Shown here: positions 9,419-18,649 of the stretch, piece by piece | How the letters are laid out: each line of letters starts with the position of its first letter | How positions within the stretch are numbered: the stretch's first letter is position 1 | From: Parasporobacterium sp. | Lineage (GTDB): Bacteria; Bacillota; Clostridia; Lachnospirales; Lachnospiraceae | Direction of reading: 5' to 3' | Length of the DNA: 64,000 nucleotides | NCBI GenBank assembly: GCA_017510065.1 | Contig: JAFWOB010000086.1 | Span: forward strand, 1-64,000 | Made by a program: the position numbers and the translations under genes | Notes under the pieces: generated by a model | Told to the model about the DNA's origin: nothing | Database searches by the model: none | What the model saw: the letters and a program-made list of their open reading frames with translations, nothing else

Positions 9419-10500
9419 CGATGGCTGAAGAAAAAAAGGAACTCTCTGCAAATGAAACAACAAAGATCGGGAGTCTTGACTGGCTGAAGGAACATATCCA
9501 GTCTGTCCAGGCACTGCCTGTTCCTCCGCATGATGAACAGAACGTGATCGAGGTAAGCCACCTTCTGAAGTACTTTCCCATAAAAGCAGGCCTGTTCTCA
9601 CGGCTGGTCGGCTATGTGCGTGCTGTGGACAATGTTTCTTTCTCCATCAAGAGGGGAACGACCATGGGCCTGGTAGGGGAATCCGGCTGCGGTAAGACGA
9701 CGGTAGGAAAAACGATCCTACGGCTGAACGATAAAACAGCCGGCTCGATCCTTTTCAACGGGATCGATATTCACAGCCTGCCTCACGAGGAACTGCGAAG
9801 GATCCGGCCGAAGATCCAGATGATCTTCCAGGACCCGTACTCCAGTCTGTCTCCGAGATTTCCGGTCAGTGAGATCATCGGCGAAGCCGTGAAAGAGCAC
9901 AACATCGTTCCGAAAGAGGAGTTCAGTGACTATATTGACGAGATCATGCTTCAATGCGGTCTGCAGCCCTATCATAAGGACCGGTATCCTCATGAATTTT
10001 CCGGCGGACAGCGGCAGAGGATCTGCATTGCCCGTTCAATCGCGCTGAAACCTGATTTCATCGTCTGTGATGAGCCGGTGTCTGCACTGGACGTATCGAT
10101 CCAGGCACAGATCATTAACCTGCTGAGGGATCTCCAGAAGGATCTGGGACTGACATACCTGTTTATCTCCCATGATCTTTCCGTGGTAGAGCATATCTCC
10201 GATACGATCGGCGTCATGTACCTGGGCAATCTGGTGGAGCACGGTGATAAGAAGAAAATCTTCAGCAACCCGCTGCATCCTTATACGGAAGCTCTGTTCA
10301 GTTCGATCCCGGTTCCGGATCCGGACGTGAAGATGAACCGGGTGATCCTGGAGGGAAGCATTCCGTCTCCGGCTAATCCGCCCTCCGGCTGCAAGTTCCA
10401 TACCCGGTGCGCGAAATGCATGGAAAAATGCAAGTTCGTGGAACCGGTGCCGAAAGAGATCGAACCGGGACACGTTGTGGTATGTCATCTGTATGATTGA
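9415..10500 (+). CDS. Peptide ABC transporter ATP-binding protein (OppF/DppF type)
   Basis: Second ATPase of the importer, 361 residues. Walker A is GESGCGKTT near residue 88, the signature FSGGQRQR and Walker [13 protein letters not shown], with the H-loop in [12 protein letters not shown]. The C-terminal region has the oligopeptide-transporter cysteines [22 protein letters not shown] lies 6 nt before the start, and the ATGA overlap with the OppD-type gene indicates coupling. OppD- and OppF-type ATPases work as a heterodimer in this family. The transcription unit probably ends at the inverted repeat at 10.6 kb. Confidence 0.93.
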   Translation: MTMAEEKKELSANETTKIGSLDWLKEHIQSVQALPVPPHDEQNVIEVSHLLKYFPIKAGLFSRLVGYVRAVDNVSFSIKRGTTMGLVGESGCGKTTVGKTILRLNDKTAGSILFNGIDIHSLPHEELRRIRPKIQMIFQDPYSSLSPRFPVSEIIGEAVKEHNIVPKEEFSDYIDEIMLQCGLQPYHKDRYPHEFSGGQRQRICIARSIALKPDFIVCDEPVSALDVSIQAQIINLLRDLQKDLGLTYLFISHDLSVVEHISDTIGVMYLGNLVEHGDKKKIFSNPLHPYTEALFSSIPVPDPDVKMNRVILEGSIPSPANPPSGCKFHTRCAKCMEKCKFVEPVPKEIEPGHVVVCHLYD

Positions 10501-10586
10501 CGCGGCAGTGCTTCCTGGTTCAACTGGTTCAGTTATTCTGGCCGGTTTGGAGGCTCCAATAAAAAAACACTGGTAATTTGCAATCT

Positions 10587-10634
10587 TACCATCCAAAAAA
10601 AACGGATTTTCCGGGATTTTTGGATGGTATTTTT
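10587..10634 (+). terminator. Bidirectional-looking terminator of the importer operon
   Basis: A perfect 13-bp inverted repeat, TACCATCCAAAAA (10587-10599) and TTTTTGGATGGTA (10617-10629), is followed by a T run. The remaining part of the 330-bp gap (10501-10830) shows no convincing gene; a 64-codon ORF there has no RBS. Confidence 0.8.
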
Positions 10635-10830
10635 CATAAATGCAGGCGTTTTCAAAAGTCAGCATCCAAATGCAGCCTTTCAGAAAAGTGCTGCAGCAGG
10701 ATCTGAAAAAAAGGGGTTCCATTAAAAGAAAGAACGAAGTTTTCCGCTGCATGCTTCTTCACAAACAGCAGAAAATAATATATAGTCTACAGCTGAAAGT
10801 TATGGCAGACAACATTGATGAAAGGCCTTT

Positions 10831-11775
10831 ATGAAGGATCGCAGAAGAAAACAGATCAGCAATCTCCTGCTGCTTGTAACAGCGCTTATCTGGGGGATCG
10901 CCTTTGTAGCACAAAGTGTAGGCATGGAGCATGTGGGGCCCTGGACCTTTGTGTTTTTTCGATACGTTTTGTCTGCACTGGTGCTGCTTCCGGTGGCACT
11001 TCTCATCGGAAAGAAGAATAAAAAGGAAAGAGAAGTGTCCGCTGACCGAAATGATGCGGCAGGCACTGCCGTCAACAAGCCTTCCGAATATCTGAAAGGC
11101 GGGCTGTTATGCGGTGTATTCCTGGGAAGCGCAAGCATTGCCCAGCAGGCCGGGATCCAGTATACGACCGCCGGAAAAGCCGGCTTTATCACTGCCCTTT
11201 ATGTGATCCTGGTGCCGATCCTGGGCCTCGTGATCGGACGAAAACCGGAAAAGAAGATCTGGATCTGTGTGATCCTGGGGATTGCCGGTCTGTACCTGAT
11301 CAGTGTAAAAGGAGGATTCTCCATCGGCAGCGGGGACCTGCTGGTGATATTGTGTGCTTTTTTATTTGCCTGCCAGATCCTGTGTGTGGATCATTATTCT
11401 TCCAGGCTGGAAAATCTGGTGCTTCTTTCCGTGCTGCAGTTCGTTGTTTCTGCAGTGATCGGCGGGATCGGCATGCTGCTGTTCGAACAGCCGTCTGCGG
11501 ATAGCATTCTGGCTGCTGCAGTCCCGATCCTGTATGCCGGGGTTTTATCCGGCGCTGTGGGATACACGCTGCAGGTCATTGCACAGAAACACACAGAACC
11601 GGCAGTAGCATCTCTGTTAATGAGCCTGGAGTCGGTTTTCTCCGCTCTTGCGGGCTGGGTGATCCTGGGACAGGCGCTTTCTGCCAGAGAACTGACGGGC
11701 TGTATTCTTGTATTTGCCGCAGTGATCCTGGCTGAATTACCACTGAATATGCTGCTTCGAAAAAAGAAAGGATGA
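10831..11775 (+). CDS. EamA/DMT family transporter
   Basis: A 314-residue membrane protein with ten predicted segments and two tandem EamA repeats. The first starts with NLLLLVTALIWGIAFVAQSVGM (about residues 7-28) and the second around LLVILCAFLFACQILCVDHYSS. The motif SLLMSLESVFSALAGWVILGQ in the second repeat is typical of drug/metabolite transporters. A hydrophilic, charged loop of about 25 residues follows segment 2. The substrate cannot be predicted. A MATE gene follows 16 bp later, so the two may form one exporter operon. Confidence 0.9.
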   Translation: MKDRRRKQISNLLLLVTALIWGIAFVAQSVGMEHVGPWTFVFFRYVLSALVLLPVALLIGKKNKKEREVSADRNDAAGTAVNKPSEYLKGGLLCGVFLGSASIAQQAGIQYTTAGKAGFITALYVILVPILGLVIGRKPEKKIWICVILGIAGLYLISVKGGFSIGSGDLLVILCAFLFACQILCVDHYSSRLENLVLLSVLQFVVSAVIGGIGMLLFEQPSADSILAAAVPILYAGVLSGAVGYTLQVIAQKHTEPAVASLLMSLESVFSALAGWVILGQALSARELTGCILVFAAVILAELPLNMLLRKKKG

Positions 11776-11791
11776 AACAGAACGAATAATC

Positions 11792-13123
11792 ATGATGTTC
11801 TCCAATAAAGACCTTCGAAAACTGCTGATACCGCTGATCATAGAACAGGTGCTGACCGCCCTCATGGGAACCGTTGACACCCTTATGGTCTCCAACATCG
11901 GAAGCGCTGCCGTATCCGGGGTTTCCTGTGTGGATTCTATCAATAAGCTTGTCATTTTCCTGTTCACTGCAGTCTCGACAGGAGGATGTATTATCTGTGC
12001 CCAGTTTCTGGGAAGAAGCGATAAAAAAGGAGCCGGCGACGCGGCAGGCCAGGTACTGTTAAGTTCTGCTGTGATCTCCGTTTTCCTGATGGCCATGTGC
12101 CTTCTGTTCCGCAAGGGCTTATTGCAGCTCATTTTCGGAAATGTGGAGCCTGCCGTCATGGATGCGGCGCTTCAGTATTTTCTGATCACGATCATTTCCT
12201 ATCCTTTCATTGCCATGTTCAATGCCTGTGCGGCGATCTATCGGGCAGCCGGCAATTCAAAACTTCCGATGATCATCTCTGCGTCCTGCAACGTTCTGAA
12301 TATCATTGGCAATTATATCCTTTTGTTTGTCGTCAGAATGGGAGTATCCGGAGCAGCTCTTGCCACCACGGTTTCCATGGCATTGGCCTGCGTGATCATA
12401 ATGGTCGCGTTAAGAAGAGAAAAAGAACTTTTGATCATTGGAAGCTACCTGAAAATCCGGCCAAACATGAGATTGATCCTGCGTGTCCTTAAGATTGGAA
12501 TCCCCACAGGAATCGAAAACTCCATGTTCCAGTTCGGAAAACTGATCGTACAGAGTACTGTGGCAACTCTGGGGACTATGGCGATCGCCTCTAATGCGAT
12601 CATAGTACAGCTGGAGTTTTTTTCCTCCATGCCTTCCTCTGCAGTCGGCACCGGTCTGGTGACTGTGGCCGGACACTGTATCGGAGCCGGAAAAACGGAT
12701 CAGGCAAAATACTATATCAAAAAGCTGACGATCTGGGCAGCTGTTCTGCTTCTCGCCACGAACTGGTTCATCTATGCCATTTCTCTTCCGGTCTGCCGTC
12801 TGGCGAATTTCGATGAGGCAACCATTGCCCTTACCATGTCTGTTATGCTGGTGATCTCCATAGTAAAGCCGTTCCTTTGGCCGATGGCATTTGTTCCCTC
12901 CAACGGCATGCGGGCAGCAGGCGATGTAAATTTCACCATGATCACAGCCGTGATCTCCATGTGGGTATTCCGGGTGGGACTGACAACCGTGCTCTGCAGG
13001 TTCCTGCATATGGGACTGATCGGGATCTGGTCCGGATATTTCCTGGACTGGGCTGTCAGGTCTGTAGCCAATTATCTTCGCTACCGCAGCGGGAAATGGA
13101 CCAGCCACAAGGTTCTGGACTGA
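11792..13123 (+). CDS. MATE family efflux transporter
   Basis: A 443-residue, 12-segment MATE exporter, which expels organic cations or metabolites using Na+ or H+ gradients. Family features include LLIPLIIEQVLTALMGTVDT at the N-terminus, GSAAVSGVSCVDSI, and IYRAAGNSKLPMIISASCNVLNI in the first half, with the repeated pattern GTGLVTVAGHCIGAG in the second. It is the first of three MATE genes in the window (others at 24.6 and 58.5 kb); they are clearly diverged from each other. Substrate is unknown. Confidence 0.93.
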   Translation: MMFSNKDLRKLLIPLIIEQVLTALMGTVDTLMVSNIGSAAVSGVSCVDSINKLVIFLFTAVSTGGCIICAQFLGRSDKKGAGDAAGQVLLSSAVISVFLMAMCLLFRKGLLQLIFGNVEPAVMDAALQYFLITIISYPFIAMFNACAAIYRAAGNSKLPMIISASCNVLNIIGNYILLFVVRMGVSGAALATTVSMALACVIIMVALRREKELLIIGSYLKIRPNMRLILRVLKIGIPTGIENSMFQFGKLIVQSTVATLGTMAIASNAIIVQLEFFSSMPSSAVGTGLVTVAGHCIGAGKTDQAKYYIKKLTIWAAVLLLATNWFIYAISLPVCRLANFDEATIALTMSVMLVISIVKPFLWPMAFVPSNGMRAAGDVNFTMITAVISMWVFRVGLTTVLCRFLHMGLIGIWSGYFLDWAVRSVANYLRYRSGKWTSHKVLD

Positions 13124-13212
13124 TTCCGGAAAATGTTTCACGAACAATTCACAGATATCTGATCCATAATCTGGTATGCTCATAATCTGTCAGAGGCAGA
13201 AAGGAAACAGCT

Positions 13213-14220
13213 ATGATCATACCTATTGTTTTTCCCAGTGCAGCTATTTTCTGGCTGCATTATCAGCCTGCCTTTTTCAGCATTCAGAATGGAAACTATC
13301 TGTCTGCAAATCTTCCTGAAATCTATGATTTTTGCATTGATCGAAAAAACATGGAAAGTGTTTCCATGGCTCTTGGGATTGGCCTTCCGGTATCAGTCAT
13401 GTGTCCGAAAGATATCGACAGACGTAAAAACAGGTGGTGCAAGACTGTGGTCCGGCCCGGATCGACCCCGGAGAACAGCTTTGCCTTGCTTGGGACAATG
13501 CATGGAGATCAAGTGATCATTGCCTCTCCGGAACTATGTTTTCTTCAGGCTGCGCAGGCCTTTGATTTTCACAGGCTTGTGATCTTTGGCACAGAACTGT
13601 GTGGGATCTATCTTTATGACAGCAGCGCTGAATATGAACAAAGATCAAGGGAGCCGGTGACAAATGTAAAGAAGATCAGACATTTTCTGGAAAAAGCCCG
13701 TGACTGTCGAGGACGCCGGAGAGCACTCCGTGCACTGCAGTATATCCTGGACCGGTCAAACTCCAGAGTGGAAACCATGCTGGCCGTTTTATCAATGCTG
13801 AGAATGTCGGATGGCGGGTACAGGCTGAAGCTTCCGGTTATGAACTTTTTGATTCCATTCTCGAAAGAGGGAGAATGCCTGATGGATGGGCATGCCTGCT
13901 ACGGGGATCTGGGGTGGCTGCCGGATAAGCTGATCCTGGAATATGACAGTGACATTTCCCATCTGTCTTCTTCTCAGCATGCAAAAGATAAAAGACGGGA
14001 CAGCGCTATTGCTGTGTCGGGATATCGGGTCATTCATGTAACGAAACAGGATGTCAGTTCCAGGAAAAAACTGGATGAACTGTTTACAATGCTCAGAAAA
14101 CTTCTGGGAATGAGAAACGCTGACAAAAAGCTTGCGAAATATGAGAAGAAACGAACAGAGCTGATCAGAATCTTTCATGAATTCAGGTGCAGTGACAAAA
14201 ATACTTTCCTGAAATATTAA
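13213..14220 (+). CDS. AbiEi/VSR-like protein with C-terminal DUF559-type nuclease fold (tentative)
   Basis: A 335-residue protein I place tentatively among proteins with an AbiEi-like N-terminus and a VSR/DUF559-type PD-(D/E)XK C-terminus. The middle has VRPGSTPENSF and VIIASPELCFLQAA, like the conserved core of AbiEi-type regulators, then SRVETMLAVLSMLR. The C-terminal part has DLGWLPDKLILEYDSDISH (D..E.D pattern), KRRDSAIAVSGYRVIHVTKQDV, matching the strand-helix-strand layout of the VSR fold. AAAGGAA precedes the start. No cognate AbiEii toxin or methyltransferase lies nearby, so it is an orphan. Function unknown; nuclease activity is inference. Confidence 0.5.
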   Translation: MIIPIVFPSAAIFWLHYQPAFFSIQNGNYLSANLPEIYDFCIDRKNMESVSMALGIGLPVSVMCPKDIDRRKNRWCKTVVRPGSTPENSFALLGTMHGDQVIIASPELCFLQAAQAFDFHRLVIFGTELCGIYLYDSSAEYEQRSREPVTNVKKIRHFLEKARDCRGRRRALRALQYILDRSNSRVETMLAVLSMLRMSDGGYRLKLPVMNFLIPFSKEGECLMDGHACYGDLGWLPDKLILEYDSDISHLSSSQHAKDKRRDSAIAVSGYRVIHVTKQDVSSRKKLDELFTMLRKLLGMRNADKKLAKYEKKRTELIRIFHEFRCSDKNTFLKY

Positions 14221-14261
14221 CGATCCGGAGATTATCCTTCCGGATCCGGATTGTTCAAAAA

Positions 14262-14449
14262 AACAGCTTATGAACGGTTATTAAGTAGGATATCAGTATC
14301 TTGCCTAATTTAACAACCTGTGAATGATTTTTTCTGTAGAATCGTTCACAGGCTGTTTTTCTGGGCAGGAATCCGAGAAAAACCGTTCATAGGTTGATAA
14401 AAAAGGCATAGCAGCATCCCTCCCGCATAGAAATCGTTCACAGGCTGTT
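14262..14449. repeat. Cluster of five inverted/direct copies of an 18-nt motif
   Basis: Two copies read AACARCYTRTGAAYGRTT (14262-14279, 14312-14329) and three read as its reverse complement (14340-14357, 14381-14398, 14432-14449). The inner pair (14312 and 14340) can form an 18-bp stem with a 10-nt loop followed by five T, and the outer pair (14262 and 14381) an 11-bp perfect core stem around it. The last copy repeats the 14340 copy and its downstream T run exactly. The rest of the 488-bp gap 14221-14708 holds an AT-rich stretch with TATAAT at 14591-14596. Confidence 0.8.
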
Positions 14450-14671
14450 TTTTGGCAGCAGTTAATACGCCGCATCATTACTGGCCTTCGAAGACGGCAC
14501 TTGTATCGCTAGACAAGTTGAGCAGATAAAAATAATTCGTATAGTTTTAATATAAAAATAAGAGACGAAATGAAGTATTTGATGGTATACTATAATAGCG
14601 GTCGAATGCAGCTGAAGCAGTATACATCAAGGAGAATGGAAAGACCGCAGCCTTTGAAAGAAAGGAGATGT

Positions 14672-14697
14672 GATCCGCAGTGCAAGAAATGCGGATC
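14672..14697 (+). promoter_or_regulatory. Hairpin between SD and start codon of the Na/Pi gene
   Basis: GATCCGCA (14672-14679) and TGCGGATC (14690-14697) form a perfect 8-bp stem with a 10-nt loop. A strong GAAAGGAG lies just upstream (14660-14667), while the best ATG is at 14709. The only start close to this SD is a GTG at 14670, just 2 nt away. Folding would reduce the effective SD-to-ATG distance to about 15 nt. Confidence 0.5.
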
Positions 14698-14708
14698 CGG
14701 TACAGAGC

Positions 14709-16460
14709 ATGAGTGTATCTGATATTATCAGCCTGCTTTCCGGAGTGGCATTGTTTTTGTTCGGTATGTCCCTGATGGGAGACGGACTGAAACATGTATC
14801 CGGCAATAAACTGGAACCGATCCTGTTCAAATTGTCCAGCACCCCGCTGAAGGGCATTCTTCTGGGGACCGGCGTGACGGCGGTGATCCAGTCTTCCTCC
14901 GCCACATCTGTCATGGTGGTAGGCTTTGTCAACTCGGGGATGATGAAAGTCCGTCAGGCGATCTATGTAATACTGGGAGCTATCCTGGGAACAAGTATTA
15001 CCGGATGGGTGATCTGTCTCAGTTACATCAATGGGCCTTCCGGGATCAGCAGTCTCCTGTCTACATCGACCCTGACCGGGATCGTGGCTGTGGCAGGCAT
15101 TATCCTCAGGATGTTCAGTAAGAACCAGACGCATCATCATGTGGGAGACATCATGATGGGTTTTGCGATCCTGATGTTCGGTATGAGTCTGATGAGCGGT
15201 TCCGTGAAGGGACTGGGGGAGCAGGAATGGTTCACATCTACCCTGACCAGCCTGAATAATCCGATCCTGGGGATCATTATCGGTCTTGCGTTCTGCGCGC
15301 TTCTGCAGTCTGCATCCGCTGCTGTCGGTATCGTGCAGGCGCTGTCAATCACCGGAGCCATCACATTGAGTTCCGCGCTTCCGCTTCTCATGGGCATAGC
15401 GATCGGTGCTTCGTTCCCGGTGCTCCTTTCCTCGATCGGAGCCAGAACAGACGGCAGACGTACGGCTTTCAGCTATCTGGCTGCCAATTTCATGGGGGTC
15501 ATGGTCTTTGCATCCATCTTTTATATCCTGGATGCCGTCTTTACATTTGATTTTATGACAAGGGTCATGGATCCGTTTTCCATTGCGCTGGTCAATACGA
15601 TCTTCCGTTTGATCATGCTGCTTTTGCTGGCTCCTTTTACCGATGTCCTGGAAGCACTGGTTAAAAGCCTTATTCCGGATAAAAAGAAAACCGGAGATCC
15701 AACCGTCAGTCTGGAAGACCGGTTCCTGTCCCATCCGGCTCTGGCGATCGAGCAGAGCAGGAGCGTGATCTGCGATATGGCAAAACAGGCGAAAGATGCC
15801 GTTTCCGAGGCTTCCTCGCTTTTAAGCCAGTTCAGCCAGAAAGGCGTGGACAGAGTATTGGAACTGGAAGGATACGGGGATCTGTTTGAAGATGAACTGA
15901 GCTCTTACCTGATGAAACTGACAGGACAGGAACTGACAGAGCAGCAGAACCGGTACGCTTCCGTATTTCTTCATTCTCTGTCGGATTTTGAGAGGATCAC
16001 AGACCATGCCAGGAACATTGCGGAAAATGCATCTGAGATCCACGAAAAGCAGATCGTTTTTTCTGATGAGGCAAAGAAGGAATTATCCGTTATGGTAGAT
16101 GCCATCAATGAGATCCTTTCCCTGACCCTGGAGGCGTTTCTGAGAGAAGATGAAGTACAGGCCAAAAAGGTAGAGCCGTTGGAGGAAGTCATTGATGATC
16201 TCAGCGATACCTTGAAAATGCATCATGTAGACCGTTTGCAGAACGGACAGTGCACCATTGCCAACGGGTTTGTCTTCAATGATCTGGTCACTAATTTCGA
16301 ACGGATCTCCGATCATTGTTCCAATGTCGCCCTGGCGATCATTGAAATGCATTCGGAGTATTACGCGGGTCATGAGTATATTGACCGGGTCAAGGAAAAA
16401 CGCCTTCCCGATTTTGAACGCACTTATGAGCAATATCGGGAAAAGTTTTCCATTCAGTGA
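14709..16460 (+). CDS. Na/Pi cotransporter family protein with C-terminal PhoU-like domain
   Basis: A membrane protein that by family imports phosphate with Na+. Two Na/Pi repeats carry the signatures QSSSATSVMVVGFVNSG (near residue 60) and LQSASAAVGIVQALSITGA (near 200), with about eight membrane segments. From about residue 330 a soluble helical region with repeated PhoU-like three-helix units follows (LHSLSDFERITDHARNIAENA, FNDLVTNFERISDHCSNVALA). ATG 14709 begins the first hydrophobic segment; an in-frame GTG at 14670 would add 13 residues. A histidine kinase follows 45 bp later, possibly cotranscribed and phosphate-related. Confidence 0.9.
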   Translation: MSVSDIISLLSGVALFLFGMSLMGDGLKHVSGNKLEPILFKLSSTPLKGILLGTGVTAVIQSSSATSVMVVGFVNSGMMKVRQAIYVILGAILGTSITGWVICLSYINGPSGISSLLSTSTLTGIVAVAGIILRMFSKNQTHHHVGDIMMGFAILMFGMSLMSGSVKGLGEQEWFTSTLTSLNNPILGIIIGLAFCALLQSASAAVGIVQALSITGAITLSSALPLLMGIAIGASFPVLLSSIGARTDGRRTAFSYLAANFMGVMVFASIFYILDAVFTFDFMTRVMDPFSIALVNTIFRLIMLLLLAPFTDVLEALVKSLIPDKKKTGDPTVSLEDRFLSHPALAIEQSRSVICDMAKQAKDAVSEASSLLSQFSQKGVDRVLELEGYGDLFEDELSSYLMKLTGQELTEQQNRYASVFLHSLSDFERITDHARNIAENASEIHEKQIVFSDEAKKELSVMVDAINEILSLTLEAFLREDEVQAKKVEPLEEVIDDLSDTLKMHHVDRLQNGQCTIANGFVFNDLVTNFERISDHCSNVALAIIEMHSEYYAGHEYIDRVKEKRLPDFERTYEQYREKFSIQ

Positions 16461-16505
16461 TTCATTTGTCCATCGGGTCAGTAAAAATATATCGGAGATT
16501 AAGAT

Positions 16506-17864
16506 ATGATCAAAACAATTTTCAGAAATATATTGTTGGTCGGAATATCCGTCCTGATCATCTGCGGGCTGCTGTTTTTCGCACTTCAGTTTACCGGATC
16601 GCGAAATGATATGCGAAATGCGCTCCAGAAAGAGGCTGCCTATGCGGAGCAGGGTCTCATGATGAACGGAACCGCATTTTTTGATGATCTGCATCTGGTT
16701 GGGAGGATCACATGGATCGATGCAGCCGGAGAGATCCTGTATGACCATATTGGCGAGGATCCTTCCGGTAAGGCAGAAAATAGCACTCCTGCGTCATCTA
16801 ACCAATCAGAATATCCCGAAGTACAGACCGCTCTTAAGGAAGGAGCAGGATCTGCCGTACGGAATTCGGATCTGGTCGGCCTCACGGCCATGTATTATGC
16901 AATGCGCTGTGATGACGGAACCATTCTGAGGATCAGCAGGCCGCTGCCTTCCGTCATGGATGTGTTCATGAATGTGAGCCCTGTGCTGTGGGTCCTGGTG
17001 ATCGTACTGATCATTTCCGCTGTGCTGGCTTTCCGGGCAGCCCGGAAGATCGTACGGCCTATCAATGAGATCGACCTGGATCATCCTGAAATGATATCTT
17101 ATCCGGAACTGCAGCCTCTGATCGAAAAGATCCAGGAGCAGAAGATGACGATCCAGGAGGAAACCATGCAGAGAGAGCAGATGCGCAGGGAATTCACCGC
17201 CAATATCTCTCATGAATTGAAAACGCCGATCACATCTATTTCGGGGATGGCACAACTGATGGCCCAGGGTATCGTACCACAGGAGAAAATGAAGGAGTTT
17301 TCCGAGGATATCTATCAGGAGTCCATTCGGACGATCTCCCTGATCGATGATATCATCGCTCTGTCTAAACTGGATGAGGAAGCAGTAGGACCGACCCAGG
17401 AGGATATCGATCTTTATCAGCTTTCCGAAGACGTCGTCAGCAGCCTGGAACAGAAAGCGAAAGAAAAAGAGGTTACTATTCAGCTGTCCGGCGATCATGC
17501 CCATGTCAGCGGGATCTCCCAGCTTCTGACTGAGATGATCACCAATCTGTGCGATAATGCGATCAAGTATAATCAGCCGGGCGGACGGGTAGACGTGACG
17601 ATCTCCTCTTCAGAGGAAGCGACCAGACTGAGCGTGGCAGATACCGGGATCGGTATCGCTAAGGAGTACCAGGACCGTGTCTTTGAACGGTTCTTCCGGG
17701 TGGACAAGAATTCCTCCTCCGATGTCGGCGGGACCGGCCTTGGCCTTTCGATCGTCAAACACGGAGCCAAGTTCCACAATGCCAATGTGGAACTGGAAAG
17801 CGAACCGGGAGAAGGAACAACCATTACTCTGGTCTTCCCGGTAAAGGAAAAGACAGAAGAGTGA
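16506..17864 (+). CDS. Sensor histidine kinase without an adjacent response regulator
   Basis: A 452-residue membrane sensor kinase. Segments lie at about residues 9-28 and 156-176, with an extracellular domain of about 125 residues between. HisKA follows with the phospho-acceptor His236 in NISHELKTPITSISG, then the ATPase domain with N box NLCDNAIKYN, G1 box DTGIGIAKEY near residue 379, F box RFFRVDK and G2 box GGTGLGLSIVKH. The architecture resembles PhoR-type kinases but there is no PAS domain I can recognise. No response regulator lies in the window near it. Its neighbour is a phosphate transporter gene, which suggests phosphate sensing, as inference. Confidence 0.9.
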   Translation: MIKTIFRNILLVGISVLIICGLLFFALQFTGSRNDMRNALQKEAAYAEQGLMMNGTAFFDDLHLVGRITWIDAAGEILYDHIGEDPSGKAENSTPASSNQSEYPEVQTALKEGAGSAVRNSDLVGLTAMYYAMRCDDGTILRISRPLPSVMDVFMNVSPVLWVLVIVLIISAVLAFRAARKIVRPINEIDLDHPEMISYPELQPLIEKIQEQKMTIQEETMQREQMRREFTANISHELKTPITSISGMAQLMAQGIVPQEKMKEFSEDIYQESIRTISLIDDIIALSKLDEEAVGPTQEDIDLYQLSEDVVSSLEQKAKEKEVTIQLSGDHAHVSGISQLLTEMITNLCDNAIKYNQPGGRVDVTISSSEEATRLSVADTGIGIAKEYQDRVFERFFRVDKNSSSDVGGTGLGLSIVKHGAKFHNANVELESEPGEGTTITLVFPVKEKTEE

Positions 17865-17883
17865 CATTCAGGATCCGGAAACC

Positions 17884-17925
17884 AAAAACAGCGCGAACCT
17901 TGAAAAGGCCGCGCTGTTTTTTTTA
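17884..17925. terminator. Bidirectional Rho-independent terminator
   Basis: AAACAGCGCG (17886-17895) pairs with CGCGCTGTTT (17910-17919). T follows on the right and A precedes on the left, so it can end both the kinase transcript (+) and the convergent small membrane gene (-). Confidence 0.88.
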
Positions 17926-17955
17926 AGGCATATCCTGCCTGATCTAAGATGCATG

Positions 17956-18498
17956 TTATTTCTTCGCCAGACGTTTTGTGACAAAACTGACTGCCAGGAT
18001 CGTTCCAACGTTCACGATACCGTTGCCCAGGATGACGCCTGCAAAATGAGACCAGGGATTGGCGATCAGAGCTGTCTGGGTCTCCTCGTTGATCAGAGCG
18101 ACCAGGAAAAAGCAAAGGGCCATATTGTTGAATACATAAGGAGCCAGAGGATGGATCGCGATCGTAAGGAACAGGAAGATGGCTATGGCGATGATCGTTG
18201 CCAGCAGTGTGGAAGCACCCATACCGGCAAACCAGATATTCAGATAGATAAGTCCCATGGCGCCGAGCAGACCGAAAATGGCCCCGCAGGCATTTTCAAG
18301 AAGTCCTTCCACGTGCTTTGGATTGCCTTTAATGAAAAACAGGACATTGGCAAGGAAAATTGTCCATCCCGGAATACCGATGCTGCTTAACGGGCCATGC
18401 AGGAACTGTACGATAATATTGCAGATCAGGATCCACAAAAATGCAGCGAATAAAACGAAAAACTGGTTCTTGTCCATTTTCTGGAAAAATTTCATCAT
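17956..18498 (-). CDS. Small multi-spanning membrane protein, possibly DUF1097-like
   Basis: A 180-residue, very hydrophobic protein with about five predicted membrane segments (FFVLFAAFLWILICNIIVQF near the start; FAGVILGNGIVNVGTILAVSF near the end). The glycine-rich repeated pattern GAIFGLLGAMGLIYLN recalls DUF1097 inner-membrane proteins such as YcdZ, but I am not sure. It is one of only three minus-strand protein genes recognised with confidence here. AGGAGAG lies before the start and a good promoter upstream. Function unknown. Confidence 0.75.
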   Translation of the reverse strand: MMKFFQKMDKNQFFVLFAAFLWILICNIIVQFLHGPLSSIGIPGWTIFLANVLFFIKGNPKHVEGLLENACGAIFGLLGAMGLIYLNIWFAGMGASTLLATIIAIAIFLFLTIAIHPLAPYVFNNMALCFFLVALINEETQTALIANPWSHFAGVILGNGIVNVGTILAVSFVTKRLAKK

Positions 18499-18529
18499 AG
18501 TCGTTCTCTCCTACAGATTTAATGACTTT

Positions 18530-18558
18530 ATTATAGTAAAATGTGAAAATGGTGTAAA
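18530..18558 (-). promoter_or_regulatory. Sigma-A type promoter of the 180-residue membrane protein
   Basis: On the minus strand, TTTACA (18558-18553), a 17-bp spacer and a perfect TATAAT (18535-18530) precede the gene by about 30 bp. Confidence 0.75.
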
Positions 18559-18649
18559 TTGAAGACTCTATTGAATATGCGTATTGGCCATTGTTGAAAA
18601 CGTATAATCTGTGACATTTCTGTAACTGCTGGGGCAATCCCCTATGCGG

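Noticed and set aside
10501-10560. Small SRP RNA-like sequence on the minus strand
   Set aside because: Only a loose match to the GGAAGCA core was seen, without the conserved helix 8 sequence; it follows directly on a stop codon.
10640-10834. 64-codon ORF ending in ATGA overlap with the EamA gene
   Set aside because: It has no RBS, begins inside the terminator region, and its composition resembles AT-rich non-coding sequence.
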